A program made the translations under genes and the position numbers. The notes below the pieces were generated by a model. The model was not told the DNA's origin. It saw only the letters and a list, made by a program, of their open reading frames with translations, and ran no database searches. DNA of 64,000 bases, taken from TH5896 sp050748485. Lineage in GTDB: Archaea > Thermoproteota > Nitrososphaeria > Nitrososphaerales > Nitrososphaeraceae. Positions 53,265 through 61,629 of this stretch are shown here, piece after piece. The stretch is taken from contig JBOGPP010000193.1 in NCBI GenBank assembly GCA_050748485.1, forward strand, positions 1-64,000, read 5' to 3'. The first letter of the stretch is position 1. Every line of letters starts with the position of its first letter.

Positions 53265-54119
53265 ATGTCTACGTTTCTGAAAAGATTATTGGGGAATATA
53301 CTTGAAGAATCTGAGGTGTCCAAACTTACTTCCTCTTTTGATGTTATCGGCAGTATTGTCATATTGAAAATACCCGAGACTTTAGTTGATAGAAGGCAGC
53401 TGATAGCTAACGCTATTTTGGATAATATCAAATCAGCCAGATCGGTCTATCTGCAAACTTCTCCGGTAATTGGAGATCACAGAACGAGGAAACTAGAGTT
53501 AATTGCAGGAGATGATAGTCCGATAACTTTCTATAAGGAGTATGGCTGCCAATTTAAGGTCGATGTCGAACAAACTTATTTTTCGCCTAGGCTTTCTACC
53601 GAAAGGTTCAGGATTGCAAGCCTCACTTTTGAAGATGAAGTTGTCACTAACATGTTCGCCGGTGTAGGAACATTTTCAATAATCATCTGCAAATACCGAA
53701 ATGTCAAAAAGGTCTATAACGTGGATATTAACCGAGCTGCTCACGAACTGTCAATATATAATTCTCGATTGAATAAAATGGAAGAAAAAATTGAGAGTTT
53801 TTGTGGAGATGCAAAAGAGGTCATAAGATCTCACATTAATGGAAAGTCCAATAGAGTTTTAATGCCGCTTCCTGAAAAGGCAAGATACTTTGTAAGTGAT
53901 GCGGTAGCCTGTTTGAAAGAAGAGCAGGGCATGATTCATTATTTCCAACATGTAAGAGCAGACTCAAAAAAATCAGCCGTAGAGAACGGTTGGTCTGAGA
54001 CCGAGGACGCCTTTCGCGAATACCCCCACGATATACAGTTCTTACATGTAGTAAGGGAAGTTGGGCCACGCTTTTATCAATTGGTTTCAGACGTCCTAAT
54101 CAAAAAGGGAACTAGATAG
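53265..54119 (+). CDS. trm5: tRNA (guanine37-N1)-methyltransferase Trm5
   Basis: SAM-dependent Rossmann-fold methylase making m1G37 on tRNAs, needed for frame maintenance and as the substrate of Taw1 in wyosine synthesis. The protein has 284 residues. Landmarks are an N-terminal D2-like domain with VDRRQLIANAIL and KLELIAGDDSPITFYKEYGC, the QTYFSPRLSTER region, motif I VTNMFAGVGTFSIIICK, VDINRAAHE and the catalytic NPP-like MPLPEKA. It is shorter than Trm5 with the D1 domain, so it is a Trm5b/c-type form. ATG 53265. Probably in one transcript with rli1. Confidence 0.92.
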   Translation: MSTFLKRLLGNILEESEVSKLTSSFDVIGSIVILKIPETLVDRRQLIANAILDNIKSARSVYLQTSPVIGDHRTRKLELIAGDDSPITFYKEYGCQFKVDVEQTYFSPRLSTERFRIASLTFEDEVVTNMFAGVGTFSIIICKYRNVKKVYNVDINRAAHELSIYNSRLNKMEEKIESFCGDAKEVIRSHINGKSNRVLMPLPEKARYFVSDAVACLKEEQGMIHYFQHVRADSKKSAVENGWSETEDAFREYPHDIQFLHVVREVGPRFYQLVSDVLIKKGTR

Positions 54120-54131
54120 GTTTCAGTGGCA

Positions 54132-54383
54132 TTACCTGTCTTTCTTCTCTCCTTCCGTACCTTCCAGTGAGACTGCAGTTGCCATAGTGTATCCCATCCA
54201 AGCTATGACACCTACTATTGCTGCAACAAAAAAGAGTAGTGTGAGCTTTAGCACCAAAATATCATAACCTGACAAAAGCAAAAGATATGCATATAAAATA
54301 AATCCTATCAAAGAGATCAACAAAATAAGCACCCCTAGTCGATGTGAACTCGAAAGCTTTTTCATACCTATGACGTCGCTCAC
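54132..54383 (-). CDS. small membrane protein with two transmembrane helices
   Basis: An 83-residue protein from GTG 54383 (ATG 54365 is an alternative). Two hydrophobic helices at about 17-38 and 44-67 are followed by YTMATAVSLEG and a charged C-terminal tail. No known domain is seen. It lies 28 bases downstream of the GNAT gene on the same strand and is likely co-transcribed. Function unknown. Confidence 0.65.
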   Translation of the reverse strand: MSDVIGMKKLSSSHRLGVLILLISLIGFILYAYLLLLSGYDILVLKLTLLFFVAAIVGVIAWMGYTMATAVSLEGTEGEKKDR

Positions 54384-54411
54384 TCAGGGCTTAATTTACT
54401 TTTCATTGGGT

Positions 54412-54909
54412 TCAGTCCAATTCTAATGCCATCAGAAAGGCATCCTCCCCGTCACGATAGTAAGATCTTAGCCTGGATTTTTTAAAGAATCCTAGTTTCT
54501 CATACATGCTAACGGCACCCTCATTGCTAACGCGGACCTCAAGATATATTTCGTCGCCTCTCCGGCTGATCACTCCGTTGATTCCCTCTAGCATTAATGC
54601 CTTTCCAACGCCCTTTCCTCTATTCTCTTCAAGCACCCCAACAGAAACCACGTGTCCTTTCTTTACAAAACCCAGCTTCTTAAAGTTTGAAAAACCGAAC
54701 TCGATCTTGCACATAATATAACCAACTACACGTCCATTCAACTCTGCAACAACGAATGATTCGGGCAATTCCTTCAGAATGGATTCAAAGAAATAATCCG
54801 AATAATGTTCCGGCAAGGTCGACAGGTTTACCCCAATAACATCCTTGAGATCCTCGCTTTGACAGCGACGTATTATGTAGTCGCCTACTTGCCGCAGGGC
54901 TGATTGCAA
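54412..54909 (-). CDS. rimI: GNAT N-acetyltransferase, RimI/Naa10-like
   Basis: A 165-residue GNAT-fold enzyme resembling the archaeal N-terminal protein acetyltransferase (Ard1/RimI-like). The pattern is IRRCQSEDLKDVIGVNLSTLPEHY (substrate-binding part), FVVAELNGRVVGYIMCKIE, then the acetyl-CoA-binding VGVLEENRGKGVGKALMLE with the R-x-x-G-x-G signature, and NEGAVSMYEKLGFFKKSRLRSYY. The start is TTG 54909. Likely acetylates protein N-termini. Confidence 0.9.
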   Translation of the reverse strand: MQSALRQVGDYIIRRCQSEDLKDVIGVNLSTLPEHYSDYFFESILKELPESFVVAELNGRVVGYIMCKIEFGFSNFKKLGFVKKGHVVSVGVLEENRGKGVGKALMLEGINGVISRRGDEIYLEVRVSNEGAVSMYEKLGFFKKSRLRSYYRDGEDAFLMALELD

Positions 54910-55000
54910 TTCGTTAATTTAATCGCGGCACAAATTATTTAACCTTATCAACCAGCGAAATGGTTGGTTCAAAACTGATGAGGTAATCTCGAAATCAGTA

Positions 55001-55031
55001 AGTGGTGGAGTTCGCTGCTCCTGCCACCTAA
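55001..55031. other. strong hairpin in the gap between GNAT and PAP2 genes
   Basis: agtggtggag and ctcctgccacct can fold back on a ttcgctg loop: GGAG pairs with CTCC, and GGT with ACC beyond a small internal loop. It is downstream of the PAP2 gene (minus) and upstream of the GNAT gene. It could be a terminator-like or RNA structural element; no T-run follows on either strand. Purely a structural observation. Confidence 0.3.
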
Positions 55032-55119
55032 TATACGGCTTAGTAGGAGAGGTCCGGCTGCGGCTAATGCAAAAAAATCCATCATGCGTTCTGTAGGCAG
55101 TTCGATTATTATTGCCTCT

Positions 55120-55815
55120 TCAAGTGGATTTTACAATTGAAACTTCTCTCCCAAGATGCATAACGTTACTCATAATAATCGATACAATCAGGCCGAAGAG
55201 GAGGCCACCAATAGCATCGGTAACATAATGTTGAATTAATAAAATTCTAGTTAATGCGACAATAAGGGGGAAGTTCCAGATCAACCAGCCTGATATCCTC
55301 GATCTCCTATTCAGGACATAACCAACTATGAAGGCGAAGGCCGTTGATATCGCAACGTGATTTGAAGGATAGGAATAATCTCTTGACAGTGTAGAAAGTG
55401 TATCCCCTTCTATCACAAATCCTCTGGAGACATTCGATAACATGATTGGAGATGGATAATCAGGGTTGTCTCTTGCCACAATCGGCTTGATGTAGGTCAA
55501 AAGTATAACAGTCAAGAGAATTGTGATTAGTAAAATGAGTCCTGGTTTTCTGGTCCTTCTAATAATGCTGAGCACTATGGAAATAATGACTAGTGTCACT
55601 ACATCTCCAAGGGACGTGATTCCTATGATCAAGGTGGATACCATATCCGAACCTGGTGAAATATTGGACGCATAAAGACTAATTGCAGAATCTACACCAC
55701 TAGTCGCCTCTGTTGCAACTAATGCAGTCATTAAGAAGAAAAGCGTTATTATGATAATGAATTGAGGAGATCTAAGTTTAGGAACCCAAGTGGGCCAAAG
55801 CTGTGCTATATGCAA
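55120..55815 (-). CDS. PAP2 family membrane phosphatase
   Basis: A 231-residue integral membrane protein with about six helices and the three PAP2 catalytic motifs: KPIVARDNP (motif 1, about 110-118), YPSNHVAISTA (motif 2; catalytic His in P-S-N-H) and ALTRILLIQHYVTDAIGG (motif 3, R-x5-H-x3-D). It resembles undecaprenyl/lipid phosphatases and would remove phosphate from a lipid-phosphate at the membrane face. The start is TTG 55815. No operon partner is visible. Confidence 0.9.
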   Translation of the reverse strand: MHIAQLWPTWVPKLRSPQFIIIITLFFLMTALVATEATSGVDSAISLYASNISPGSDMVSTLIIGITSLGDVVTLVIISIVLSIIRRTRKPGLILLITILLTVILLTYIKPIVARDNPDYPSPIMLSNVSRGFVIEGDTLSTLSRDYSYPSNHVAISTAFAFIVGYVLNRRSRISGWLIWNFPLIVALTRILLIQHYVTDAIGGLLFGLIVSIIMSNVMHLGREVSIVKST

Positions 55816-55930
55816 AATATGAAATTAATGATGATGTAAGGCCAGCATATTTTTTTCTTTCGAAGGATAAAATCCAGTCTATCCTTCAATCTGGAATTAA
55901 TTCAGTTGCTAATCATGTCTTCTCAATTCT

Positions 55931-56041
55931 ATGAATTCTATGAATGAAAAAATCAAACGAATAGTTGCTTTATTCCGGGCTACAAAGGATCACCAGAACG
56001 CGCTTCTAGTGGAATATGAGGAACGCAGCACATTGTCATAA
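55931..56041 (+). CDS. possible 36-residue small ORF
   Basis: Two in-frame ATGs (55931, 55940) lead a 36-codon frame with a helical, charged sequence including KIKRIVALFRATKDHQNALL. It is followed about 46 bases later by eight Ts (56087-56094), which could be a terminator. There is no clear ribosome site; the TATA-like catattttt near 55847 is rather far. Plausible but weak. Confidence 0.22.
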   Translation: MNSMNEKIKRIVALFRATKDHQNALLVEYEERSTLS

Positions 56042-56086
56042 GATTTCTTGACCTGAATTCCTGAATACATGTAATGCTTTATTTGA

Positions 56087-56094
56087 TTTTTTTT
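56087..56094 (+). terminator. T-run, possible terminator of a plus-strand transcript
   Basis: Eight consecutive Ts inside gattttttttatattt, the usual archaeal U-tract terminator type. The only plus-strand candidate upstream is the small ORF at 55931. Confidence 0.3.
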
Positions 56095-56137
56095 ATATTT
56101 AATTATGTTTTAGATATGAACCGGTGTGTTGCATCAA

Positions 56138-56566
56138 CTAATATAGCCTAGAGCCCTCACGGATCTCCTGGGCGGATTCAGGGTCTTTTGAAGCATAATA
56201 TTCTACCATACTCATCTTAAGTACCTTTAGAGAAAGTAGCGCACACTTTATACGTGCAGGTCCTAGGTTCAACAAGCCAATATTTTCGAGGATGTCGTCC
56301 TTATCTAGTTCTTTAATTGAAGTCAGCGACTTGTTCATAACCATTTCGGTTAGCATTGATGCACTAGCTTGGCTTATTGCACATCCTCTACCTTCGAATT
56401 TGACGTCCTTCACGATGTTATCTTCAACTTTCAAATAAATATCAATTTCATCTCCGCAAAGAGGATTGCTATCATGAAAGCTTACATCCGCATCCGAAAT
56501 CCTCCCCTTATTTCTTGGATTCCTATAATGGTCAAGTATTATTTCCCTGTAGATATCCTCACTCAG
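56138..56566 (-). CDS. sufU: SufU-type iron-sulfur cluster scaffold
   Basis: Receives sulfur from SufS for Fe-S cluster assembly. The full family sequence is visible: EDIYREIILDHYRNPRNKG at the N-terminus, then the cysteine regions NPLCGDE (about 41), GRGCAIS (about 65) and IKCALLSL (about 117). No ATG, GTG or TTG precedes this N-terminus: the frame is open back to a TGA and the only suitable codon is CTG at 56566, giving Met-Ser-Glu-Asp. That CTG overlaps the sufS stop (CTGA), the usual coupling geometry. A TTG just before KVEDN would delete the first cysteine. 142 residues. Confidence 0.88.
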   Translation of the reverse strand: MSEDIYREIILDHYRNPRNKGRISDADVSFHDSNPLCGDEIDIYLKVEDNIVKDVKFEGRGCAISQASASMLTEMVMNKSLTSIKELDKDDILENIGLLNLGPARIKCALLSLKVLKMSMVEYYASKDPESAQEIREGSRLY

Positions 56567-57810
56567 AGTCCAAACAACCTCCGCGCGCTTTGTAGTGCAT
56601 CAATCAATATATTAACTTCATCTTTTGAGTTATAAACGTAGAAGCTAACCCTAGATGTAGCAGAAACATCCAACCTTTCCATAAGAACCTGAGCACAGTG
56701 ATGACCTGATCTCATCGCGATACCGAAGTCATTTAAGATGGTGGCCAAGTCATGTGGATGAATGTCGCCCAAATTGAAAGATATAACTGCACCTCTTTCC
56801 TTCGTGACCTTTGGGCCATATATCGTGATACCTTGAAGCTCGTTCATTCTCTCCAATGCGTATTTAGTTATCTGCATCTCATGTTCTCGGATATTCTCAA
56901 AACCAAGTGTATTAAGATAATCTATTGCAGCGCCAAAACCTATTACGTCTGCAATGTTAGGAGTTCCAGCTTCAAATTTGTACGGCAGATCATTAAATGA
57001 AGTTTTCTGCTTGTGAACTTCCTTGATCATATCTCCGCCTCCAATGAACGGTGGCATCTCTTCAAGAATCTCCCTTTTAGCGAAGAGTATTCCAACTCCA
57101 GTGGGACCTAACATTTTGTGAGCAGAGAAAGCCATAAAATCGCAGTCAAGATCTTGCACATCCACTTTCATGTGAGGCACTGACTGTGCAGCATCTATCA
57201 TCATAGGCACGTTCTTCTCATGGGCAAGCTTCGTCATTTTCTTCACAGGTAGGATAGTACCTAAAACGTTAGACATCTGAGAAATTGACACCAACTTTAA
57301 ATCGGGATCATTAACCTTTTCGGAGAAATCCTCAATGTCAATACGTCCTTCTTCTCCTATATTCAAATAATCTAACGATGCTCCCACTTCACCAGTTACT
57401 AGCTGCCACGGTACGATATTGCTGTGGTGCTCAATTTCAGTTATGAGAACTCTGTTCGCTTTAGTTAGATGCTGGCGAGCCCAACACTTGGCTACTAAAT
57501 TTATCGACTCAGTTGCGTTTCTAGTAAAAATAATCTCGTCTGCAGATTTTGCATTGATTAACTTGGCAACCCTCCGACGAACTTCTTCATAAGCAAATGT
57601 TGCCTCCTCAGCTAATTGATGTACCGCTCTATGAATATTTGAATTATAATTCATGTAATAATTGCTTATAGAGTCAATTACTGCTCTAGGCTTTTGCGTA
57701 GTGGCAGCGTTGTCGAGATAGATTAGCTTGTGGCCTCCCTTTAGCCTTCTTTGAAGGATGGGAAAATCCTCCCTTATCTTTTCAACATCTATGGTCGTAC
57801 TCTGCAACAT
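56563..57810 (-). CDS. sufS: cysteine desulfurase SufS
   Basis: Pyridoxal-phosphate enzyme releasing sulfur from cysteine for Fe-S clusters. The 415-residue protein begins VEKIREDFPILQRR and has YLDNAATTQKP, the PLP-lysine region FMAFSAHKMLGPTG (Lys about 232) and the catalytic cysteine in RSGHHCAQ (about 371). This is the group II (SufS) pattern with a short Cys loop. ATG 57810. Its stop overlaps the sufU start, and SufU is its expected sulfur acceptor. It could also supply sulfur to the YcaO-TfuA system, though that is speculation. Confidence 0.95.
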   Translation of the reverse strand: MLQSTTIDVEKIREDFPILQRRLKGGHKLIYLDNAATTQKPRAVIDSISNYYMNYNSNIHRAVHQLAEEATFAYEEVRRRVAKLINAKSADEIIFTRNATESINLVAKCWARQHLTKANRVLITEIEHHSNIVPWQLVTGEVGASLDYLNIGEEGRIDIEDFSEKVNDPDLKLVSISQMSNVLGTILPVKKMTKLAHEKNVPMMIDAAQSVPHMKVDVQDLDCDFMAFSAHKMLGPTGVGILFAKREILEEMPPFIGGGDMIKEVHKQKTSFNDLPYKFEAGTPNIADVIGFGAAIDYLNTLGFENIREHEMQITKYALERMNELQGITIYGPKVTKERGAVISFNLGDIHPHDLATILNDFGIAMRSGHHCAQVLMERLDVSATSRVSFYVYNSKDEVNILIDALQSARRLFGL

Positions 57811-58107
57811 ATTGCTTTTTTTCTCCCTCAGAGAGCGTCCTCAGATAAGCAATATCTCTTATGTCATATTTAAATGAGTGCGCTTGGGGCTTAAAGAGAA
57901 GAATGCTATAGCTAAAGTGCGAAATTCTCATTCTATTGTGTCTAACGTCATATCCAGCGTAATCTTAAAACAAATAAGTTAAAGTATTTATTGTGCGTCA
58001 GTCAGGTCGGTTCTGCTAGGCAAGTTTAAATTGGAAATTCGGAAAATCAAGAAAACATAGTGACCCTTGTCCTTTGGCGAGAACCATGGCTCAAGCCGTT
58101 GACCGAC

Positions 58108-58305
58108 ATGGAAACCGGTACCGATGTTTGTGCTGTCTGTAATGTAAGCTTTGAAGTCATGGATTTTGTAACGTCTTGTGAATTCTGTTCCGTTGGAGTG
58201 ATCCATGATGTCTGTGCGAAGGATCATATTCTTCGTAATCACAAATCATTGTTGGATAAAAAGATAGTGTTACATAGAGACAGGAGACTCCACGACTATC
58301 AATAA
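58108..58305 (+). CDS. small Cys/His-rich putative zinc-binding protein
   Basis: A 65-residue protein with CAVC (7-10), CEFC (24-27), then H-x2-C and two further His residues, enough ligands for one or two zinc sites of ribbon/RING-like type. I start at ATG 58108, which directly precedes the first Cys pair; the frame continues to a GTG at 58060 but the extra residues look random. The 3' end overlaps the end of the convergent ABC ATPase gene by seven bases. Role unknown. Confidence 0.65.
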   Translation: METGTDVCAVCNVSFEVMDFVTSCEFCSVGVIHDVCAKDHILRNHKSLLDKKIVLHRDRRLHDYQ

Positions 58306-59291
58306 CGCAAGTTGTTCGATTCCACAGGATCAGATTCCTTATATAGCCAGCATTTTACGTACCCGGTTTTAATTTTGAATAGAGGTGGATCCTGCAAACA
58401 CACCTCCATCGCATGAGGACATCTTTCGTAAAATCTACACCCTTTCAATTCCGACGCCAAGTCAGGGGGATTCCCTTTGATAGAGTCTATTTTGTTGTAA
58501 TTAGCATGTATTTTAGGGATAGCCTTAATCAAAGCTTGAGTATACGGATGCTTCGGATTAATGAGCAATTCAGAAGATGAGGATAGTTCTACAATCTGTC
58601 CAGCATACATAATCCCTATCTTGTCGGCAATCTCAGAAATCAAAGAAATATCATGGGATATCATTACAATATTCATATTTTTTTCAGCTTTGAGTTTCTT
58701 CAACAAATTCATTATCTGTGCCTGAACAAGTACATCTAATGCCGTAGTAGGCTCGTCTGCAATAAGGATAAGAGGCTGTAGCAGGAGCGCCATGGCTATA
58801 ACAACACGTTGTTTCATCCCACCGCTTAACTCATGAGGATATCTGTTGGCAACCGATTTATCAAGTCCAACATCCTTCAGCGCTTGATAGATTGAATGTT
58901 CGAAATCTCCCTTAATCTTGTGCTCTTGCATTACCTCATGTAACTGATCGGAGATTCTGTAGACAGGGTCCAAGCTATTCATAGCACCTTGGAAAACTAC
59001 GGCAATTTTTTTCCATCTCATTTCGCGATTAAAATAACTCTCCGTTAACTCGAGAACGTTTTTTCCGTTAACAATTATCTTTCCTTGTACTATTCTTCCG
59101 GGAGGATTTATCGAACGGATGATTGCGGCCCCTAAAGTACTCTTCCCAGAGGCTGACTCACCTACAATGCCAATCGATTCATTTCCACTTATCTCAAATG
59201 AAATGTCATCGACGGCTCTAACCTTACCTCGACTTGTGAAATAGTAAACCCGAAGGTTTTCTACTTTCAATCTAGTATCTAGAATGCGCAT
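58299..59291 (-). CDS. oligopeptide/dipeptide-type ABC transporter ATP-binding protein
   Basis: ATPase of the DppD/OppD class. Walker A is GESASGKS, Q-loop VVFQGAMNSL, signature LSGGMKQRV, Walker B LILIADEPTTALD and H-loop SHDISL. The C-terminal ~80 residues hold the peptide-transporter-specific extension with KHPYTQALIKAIP and the cysteine-rich KGCRFYERCPHAMEVC, a possible Fe-S or structural site. I use ATG 59291 (MRILDTRL); a start at 59324 adds 11 residues. No permease or binding-protein gene is in the window beside it, so it is an orphan here. Confidence 0.88.
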   Translation of the reverse strand: MRILDTRLKVENLRVYYFTSRGKVRAVDDISFEISGNESIGIVGESASGKSTLGAAIIRSINPPGRIVQGKIIVNGKNVLELTESYFNREMRWKKIAVVFQGAMNSLDPVYRISDQLHEVMQEHKIKGDFEHSIYQALKDVGLDKSVANRYPHELSGGMKQRVVIAMALLLQPLILIADEPTTALDVLVQAQIMNLLKKLKAEKNMNIVMISHDISLISEIADKIGIMYAGQIVELSSSSELLINPKHPYTQALIKAIPKIHANYNKIDSIKGNPPDLASELKGCRFYERCPHAMEVCLQDPPLFKIKTGYVKCWLYKESDPVESNNLRY

Positions 59292-59679
59292 CGAATCATT
59301 TGATTTAGGCCCGCCTTTCGACAATCATTAGATACCAGAGTTCTGCGTCATATGAACCGTACATCTTTTCTTGCTATTTTAATTCAGCGCGGAACGGAAA
59401 CCATGCCTCTCTCTCTTTTTCAAAAAAAGGTCATGCTCGGGTAATGAAAATAGCTACCGCTATCCCTAGCAGTATTTGAGTCGTTGGGTGTTAAGCATCA
59501 TTACTATTAGCCAGTGCGCTAGGTTGTGAAATCCGCGACAAAACATAAGGGATTGACAGCGTATGCATCATTAAGAAGGAACTCACCACAATAACAGACA
59601 TTTTCTTCACAGGCTCCCCACCACGACAGACCTTGCCAACAGGTTATATAACAGAAATGATAATTAAACAAAGTTTCTG
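59292..59679. other. intergenic region before the NusA-like/AspRS operon, about 390 bases
   Basis: No frame worth calling. It contains the TATA box of the NusA-like gene (59643-59652) and a promoter for the divergent ABC ATPase. Several repeats of cagcat-like words occur, but no array. No RNA gene recognised. Confidence 0.35.
59643..59652 (+). promoter_or_regulatory. TATA box of the NusA-like/AspRS operon
   Basis: gttatataac, a perfect inverted repeat, centred about 32 bases before the TTG at 59680; fits a short-leader transcript. Confidence 0.5.
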
Positions 59680-60201
59680 TTGAAGACTCCTATTTGCTTG
59701 TTTGATGCAAAGACCGGCATCCTGTGCTCGAAGTGCGATGCAAAGTTAACCTCCGGTCAGCTCAACCACGCAGACGTCTTCTCTTCTATCAAACTCGCAA
59801 AATTGGCCGAAAAGGACCAAGAGATCAGCAAATTTACACTAGTTGGTTCTCACAAGGTTGATGACGATTATATCCTCTTCCTAAGAACTTCAGATATCAT
59901 TACCATTAGAGGTAACCCTGCCATTGTTCAAAAATTTGCAGGTGAGTTCAATGCCAATATTTGGTTTGTAGAAGCAGAGGGAACTGATAGGAGATTCATG
60001 GAAAACCTCTTTTATCCTCTCCGAGTATTGAATATGAATTTAATCTGGTTACCTGACGGTAATAAGTTGACAAGGGTAATTGTAAATCAAGAATCTGTGA
60101 AGAGGTCAAGTGTGCCACTTGATGTTGAAAAAATCAGGAAAGTTGCCAAAGCGGTTAAGAAAATCGAACTCATAGTAGAATTTGAAACGCAATCAAATTA
60201 A
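59680..60201 (+). CDS. archaeal NusA-like KH-domain protein
   Basis: A 173-residue protein of the archaeal NusA-like group: an N-terminal CxxC zinc knuckle (LCSKCDAKL, C16 and C19) preceded by another Cys (PICLFDAKTGI), then a region with VDDDYILFLRTSDIITIRG, and two KH-like modules at about 90-120 and 145-170. RNA binding is expected; a role in transcription termination or elongation is a family inference. The start is TTG 59680. It precedes aspS by 19 bases, so the pair is an operon. Confidence 0.78.
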   Translation: MKTPICLFDAKTGILCSKCDAKLTSGQLNHADVFSSIKLAKLAEKDQEISKFTLVGSHKVDDDYILFLRTSDIITIRGNPAIVQKFAGEFNANIWFVEAEGTDRRFMENLFYPLRVLNMNLIWLPDGNKLTRVIVNQESVKRSSVPLDVEKIRKVAKAVKKIELIVEFETQSN

Positions 60202-60220
60202 AACAATTTGGGGTTAACGC

Positions 60221-61609
60221 ATGTCAGAGAAGATAAGCATCAGTAGATCTCATTTCGCAGACTGTATAAGCAACGATCTCGTAGGTAGCGATATCTGTGT
60301 AGCAGGGTGGATTGAAGATGTTCGAGACATTGGGAAACTGGGCTTTGTATCGATGAGAGATTTTACAGGAATCATGCAGGTCATAGTCGCTGGCGATCTG
60401 TTGGGCGAGATAAGGATGATCCCAAGACAAAGTTGCGTTCTCGTAGAGGGGAAAGTTCAGAGAAGTAAAGCAAAAAATGTTGAAGTTGAAATCAAGGCAA
60501 ACAAGATTTCCCTGTTGTCAAAGGCTAGTCATCCTCTCCCCATAGATCCAACAGGACGTGTCGAATCCTCCACGGATAAGAGGATTGATTCAAGAGCTTT
60601 AGACCTGAGAAACCCCAAGGTTTCAGCGATATTTAGACTACGCTCTACTGCGCTACAGTCGATACGGGATTTCCTTAGGTCGAGACGATTCATGGAGGTA
60701 ACTACCCCCAAGATCATTGGAACTTCGACGGAAGGCGGAGCGAATTTATTTCGATGCGATTATTTTGGAAAAAAAGCATATCTAGCCCAGAGTCCGCAGC
60801 TATATAAAGAGCAGTTAACGATAGGCTTGGAGCGTGTATTTGAAATAGGCCCATATTTCCGGGCAGAAAAATCTCATACTGTGAGGCATTTAGCCGAGTT
60901 TACGAGTGTGGACGTGGAAGCAGCATTTCTTGATTATACTGACGTAATGAAGATCGTTGCAGATTTAGTGAGAAAAGTAATCTATGATCTGTTACAGCAA
61001 TGCACCGCTGATCTAAAATTGACGTTGGAGAAGATCGCGGAGCCTCACATTGTCGCGAGCTCCAACCATGACGAGATAGGCCATAGAATGGAGGAAATAT
61101 TTGGCGTTTCAGATAATATTGAAGCTGACACCTTTGCGTTGAAAATAGAGCAAGTAACCTATGAAAAGGCTATAAATGAATTAGCAGGCGTCGGGGAACC
61201 TTTGTCCTTTGGCGACGACCTTTCTGACACTGCATTACGAAAACTTGGTGATCTGCACAATGGATTTTATTTCATCACCGATTGGCCTATGAAGCTCAAG
61301 CCTTTCTACATCCATGAGAAAGAAAAACACCCGGAGCTATCTTGCTCCTTTGATCTTCAATATGGATACCTAGAACTTGTTTCAGGAGGCAGAAGACAGC
61401 ATGATCCCGAAAAATTGAAAAATAGGATCGTCGAACAGGGCCTAGATCCCAAAGGATTTGAGGACCATTTGAAAGCATTCCAATGGGGTATGCCACCTCA
61501 CTCAGGGTGGGGATTAGGCTTTGATCGACTTATGATGGTTTTAACAAACTCCCAAAATGTTCGCGAAGTAGTCTTGTATCCTAGAGATGCAGAAAGGATT
61601 AGGCCTTAG
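60221..61609 (+). CDS. aspS: aspartyl-tRNA synthetase
   Basis: Class IIb synthetase charging tRNA-Asp (and possibly tRNA-Asn if non-discriminating). The N-terminal OB-fold anticodon-binding domain covers about 20-110 (VAGWIEDVRDIGKLGFVSMR). Motif 1 lies in SRRFMEVTTPKI, motif 2 in VFEIGPYFRAEKSHTVRHLAEF, and motif 3 in GWGLGFDRLMM (about 425-435). Length 462 fits the archaeal type lacking the bacterial insertion domain. Asn-charging use depends on anticodon-binding residues that I cannot judge by eye. ATG 60221. Confidence 0.93.
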   Translation: MSEKISISRSHFADCISNDLVGSDICVAGWIEDVRDIGKLGFVSMRDFTGIMQVIVAGDLLGEIRMIPRQSCVLVEGKVQRSKAKNVEVEIKANKISLLSKASHPLPIDPTGRVESSTDKRIDSRALDLRNPKVSAIFRLRSTALQSIRDFLRSRRFMEVTTPKIIGTSTEGGANLFRCDYFGKKAYLAQSPQLYKEQLTIGLERVFEIGPYFRAEKSHTVRHLAEFTSVDVEAAFLDYTDVMKIVADLVRKVIYDLLQQCTADLKLTLEKIAEPHIVASSNHDEIGHRMEEIFGVSDNIEADTFALKIEQVTYEKAINELAGVGEPLSFGDDLSDTALRKLGDLHNGFYFITDWPMKLKPFYIHEKEKHPELSCSFDLQYGYLELVSGGRRQHDPEKLKNRIVEQGLDPKGFEDHLKAFQWGMPPHSGWGLGFDRLMMVLTNSQNVREVVLYPRDAERIRP

Positions 61610-61621
61610 AAGATAGGATTC

Positions 61622-61629
61622 TTTTTTTA
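61622..61629 (+). terminator. T-run terminator after aspS
   Basis: ctttttttat just after the aspS stop (61609), the archaeal U-tract type; it also overlaps the 3' end of the convergent JAMM gene. Confidence 0.4.

Larger units (their letters stand above)
55816..56137. other. intergenic region between PAP2 and sufU, about 320 bases
   Basis: Contains one small plus-strand frame (55931-56041) listed separately and a T-rich run at 56087-56094 that could end a plus-strand transcript. A gatgatg near 55832 resembles a C-box, without a paired D-box. No other feature. Confidence 0.35.
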
